8,884 bases of DNA from Caryophanales bacterium UBA6331 (GTDB lineage: Bacteria > Bacillota_I > Bacilli_A > RF39 > UBA660): assembly GCA_002438065.1 (NCBI GenBank), contig DJSP01000061.1, positions 16,546 to 25,429 on the forward strand, read 5' to 3'. How positions within the stretch are numbered: the first letter of the stretch is position 1; each line of letters opens with the position of its first letter. Under the pieces are notes generated by a model. That model saw only the letters and a program-made list of their open reading frames with translations, did no database searches and was not told the origin of the DNA. Position numbers and translations under genes: made by a program. Below, one piece after another: positions 6,994-8,884 of the stretch.

Positions 6994-7021
6994 ATTATAC
7001 CATACATATATTTTTATGCAA
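6994..7021 (-). promoter_or_regulatory. Extended -10 promoter for a leaderless glucosaminidase mRNA
   Basis: Minus strand: TTGCAT (7021-7016) as a partial -35, a 16-base spacer, then TGGTATAAT, a perfect extended -10 (hexamer 6999-6994). Seven bases (AGATTTT) separate the hexamer from ATG at 6986, so the transcript should begin at or one base from the start codon. No Shine-Dalgarno site is present. Confidence 0.7.
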
Positions 7022-7040
7022 GTTATAGAATTATGTTTCC

Positions 7041-7061
7041 AAAAAATGGTTTTAATACCAC
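7041..7061 (-). terminator. Probable weak terminator over the stop codon of the HerA-like gene
   Basis: On the minus strand GTGGT (7061-7057) pairs with ACCAT (7050-7046; last pair G-U) around the loop ATTAAA, followed by a T run to 7041. The TAA stop (7054-7052) is inside the loop. The stem is short, but the arrangement repeats that of the next gene and the position is right. Confidence 0.45.
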
Positions 7062-8797
7062 ATATTAACTACATCGACACTTGTTGATTTTGGCATAGGA
7101 TCAGGTAAATCTAGTTTTACTAATAATGGTACTTTAAATGATGACCCAAACGCGATAGCCATTCCTGGAAGTAGATTTTTTATCTTTTCTATTGTTTCCC
7201 CACTAACATTACTAGAAATATTACTAATTATATTTATATCACTTGGATGAAATATTTTAAATGATATAAAATTAGAACACTGTGATAACGCAGTTGTAGA
7301 CAATTCACTAGGTCTTTGCGTGATGAAACCTAATAATAATCCATATTTTCTTCCTTCTTTAGCAATACGATCAAAAATATTATAACCTAAAACTTCAATA
7401 TCAGTATCATTTTGAACATATCTATGTGCTTCTTCTAAAATAACATGAATTGGAAAAGATGCTCTATTCTTTAAAGATGTAACATAATTAAAGAATATTC
7501 TTGTATATATTTTAGTTAAAACTTTAACAAATCTTTCTTCAACATTATTTAAATTAAAATTTATAATTTGATATTGTTTTTCAGCATTAAATAATCTCTC
7601 TACAAATTCATTTTTAGTAATTCTTTCTTTTCCTACATCAAAAAATTTTCTATTTTCGGAATTTAATATTTGTTGTAATCTTACTTTAAGAACATTATAT
7701 TCATCATATACTTTTTCACTTTTTAATGCTCCTTCACTAATTAAAGCAAAATCTAAAGCATAATATATATCTTCTAATCCATATTTAAGATTATGACTTA
7801 TTATTACATTTGACAAATCTAACTTTTCAAATTGTTGTAAATAATTTATTACTAAATCTAACGCTGTTAACTTTCCAGATGAATCTATGTTTAAACATTG
7901 TTTTAAAGTTCTAGTATATCCAGGTTGAACAATTGGTGTTTCTAAATTTAAACTTTTGGTGTTATATCTTGTTAATATTGCAATAATTTGATCTCTTATC
8001 TGATTAGGATTTCTACCACTAGATAATATATCAAGTAAACTTTCTGCTATAATATCAGTTTTATATTCTTGAACATTATTATCTAAACTATTAAAAATAT
8101 AAACTAATTTTAAGGTTTTTTCTAAGATTGGTAATTGACTTGCCGATTTAACACTTAAAAGAAGCGCTAAATCATCAATATCTAAAAAATATGCAGGTAT
8201 ATTTATTGAATTATAATTTTCATCCATATTATATGATTTATATCCCAAATTTGGAATTTCACTCGCATTTTTAAAGGCATCATTATATTCTCCATATACA
8301 TCAAATAAAACTATATGAGCGTTTTTGGGTACCCCAGCTTTATTATCTTGAAAAATATTTTGCAAAATGCGAGCAACTCCACATGATTTACCACTACCAC
8401 TATTTCCTAATATAGCAAAATGATTAGAAAAGAATTCATTTAAATTTATATTTACATTAAAATTTTCATAAATAACAGATTTTCCTAAATATATATTAGA
8501 TTTATTTTCAGCATCTTGTTTACCTAATAGAAATTCAAGTTCTTGTTTATAAATTATTCTAGGAATACATAAAAATGAAGGTTTTCTCATTACACCAGAA
8601 TAAAACATATCTTTTCTAATTTCGCCTACTAAAAATATTTTAATAATATCTTTATTAACTGATACTACTTCTCCAACAACTTTTCTATTTACTTCTTCGA
8701 ACACAACATGAATATTTAAAATATTACTTTTTAGTTCATGAGTACTATTTTCTACATAAACATAATTATCTATAATTTCAGTTATCTTTCCAAACAT
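7052..8797 (-). CDS. HerA-type hexameric ATPase/DNA translocase (HAS-barrel + DUF87)
   Basis: HerA proteins are FtsK-like hexameric motors that move DNA, usually with a nuclease partner such as NurA, in repair or phage defence. This 581-residue protein has an N-terminal HAS-barrel (about 1-60), then the ATPase core: Walker A GNSGSGKS (131-138), FDVYGEY (165-171), a helical insert (about 205-400), Walker B HVILEEAHRYV (451-461) with E455-E456, EGRKYG (481-486) and FITQRPSEL (491-499). The C-terminus (545-575) has the family's GMAIAFG...PLLVKLDLPDP strand region. ATG start with AAGGG 10 bases upstream. The 87 bases upstream hold no gene and the downstream gene is a wall hydrolase, so no nuclease partner is visible nearby. 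The assignment to the HerA/DUF87 superfamily is strong; its cellular job is open. Confidence 0.9.
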   Translation of the reverse strand: MFGKITEIIDNYVYVENSTHELKSNILNIHVVFEEVNRKVVGEVVSVNKDIIKIFLVGEIRKDMFYSGVMRKPSFLCIPRIIYKQELEFLLGKQDAENKSNIYLGKSVIYENFNVNINLNEFFSNHFAILGNSGSGKSCGVARILQNIFQDNKAGVPKNAHIVLFDVYGEYNDAFKNASEIPNLGYKSYNMDENYNSINIPAYFLDIDDLALLLSVKSASQLPILEKTLKLVYIFNSLDNNVQEYKTDIIAESLLDILSSGRNPNQIRDQIIAILTRYNTKSLNLETPIVQPGYTRTLKQCLNIDSSGKLTALDLVINYLQQFEKLDLSNVIISHNLKYGLEDIYYALDFALISEGALKSEKVYDEYNVLKVRLQQILNSENRKFFDVGKERITKNEFVERLFNAEKQYQIINFNLNNVEERFVKVLTKIYTRIFFNYVTSLKNRASFPIHVILEEAHRYVQNDTDIEVLGYNIFDRIAKEGRKYGLLLGFITQRPSELSTTALSQCSNFISFKIFHPSDINIISNISSNVSGETIEKIKNLLPGMAIAFGSSFKVPLLVKLDLPDPMPKSTSVDVVNMWY

Positions 8798-8824
8798 ATT
8801 TTATCAACCCTTATTCTAATCTAA

Positions 8825-8833
8825 ATTCTATCA
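8825..8833 (-). promoter_or_regulatory. Possible extended -10 box of the HerA-like gene
   Basis: Minus-strand TGATAGAAT matches TGnTATAAT with one mismatch and would start a transcript near 8818, leaving a leader of about 20 bases that includes the AAGGG site at 8812-8808. No clear -35 is seen. Confidence 0.4.
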
Positions 8834-8847
8834 CAAAAATTCAATTA

Positions 8848-8884
8848 AAAAAAGAGGTTACCCTGAGACTGCTGAAAAAGTATT
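8848..8884. other. GC-richer window edge, possibly part of a terminator or element end
   Basis: Bases 8854-8874 are 12 of 21 G/C, unlike the surrounding AT-rich sequence. On the minus strand the stretch GGTAACCTC is followed by seven T, which looks like the 3' arm and T-tract of a terminator for a gene beyond the window; the 5' arm would be outside. The GAGACTGCTGAAAAAG part could equally be a repeated sequence. No coding sequence is seen. Confidence 0.35.

Noticed and set aside
6601..7068. Plus-strand open frame of 155 codons
   Set aside because: It is antisense to the glucosaminidase-like gene, whose family motifs are clear, and shows no recognisable domain or start signals.

Overview
This window is very AT-rich bacterial DNA carrying eight protein genes, all on the minus strand, with gaps of at most about 140 bases. 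The strong A/T codon bias, Shine-Dalgarno sites of GGAG type, GTG starts, a wall-hydrolase-like secreted protein and short AU-rich terminators suggest a small-genome, low-GC Bacillota, perhaps an uncultured gut Bacilli/Mollicutes-related lineage. That placement is inference. Tryptophan is TGG at the sites checked, and the one TGA found at a gene end acts as a stop backed by TAA, so the standard bacterial code fits.

Read in the direction of transcription (from high to low coordinates), five short transcription units can be inferred. (1) A HerA-type ATPase with a HAS-barrel (7052-8797). (2) A membrane-anchored glucosaminidase-like protein (6381-6986). (3) A VTT/TVP38-type membrane protein followed 12 bases later (ATG to stop gap of 6) by rmuC (6317 down to 4662). 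(4) argS, tgt and a 98-residue anchored protein, spaced 10 bases and then overlapping by 14 (4595 down to 1471). (5) An AAA ATPase with a DUF4143 C-terminal domain (1333 down to 32).

The core is housekeeping: arginyl-tRNA synthetase, queuosine tRNA modification, RmuC and a cell-wall enzyme. The two ATPases at the ends, HerA-like and DUF4143, are the more accessory-looking parts, and neither has an obvious partner gene here.

The most interesting signals are regulatory. Three perfect 14-bp direct repeats with an exact 32-bp period sit in front of the DUF4143 ATPase. Two genes have a good promoter -10 box ending only 6-7 bases before an ATG, which predicts leaderless mRNAs and moves both starts downstream of the longest reading frame. 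Two consecutive genes appear to end with a terminator hairpin whose loop contains the stop codon. No convincing new multi-gene system was found; the repeat-controlled DUF4143 ATPase and the orphan HerA are the best leads.
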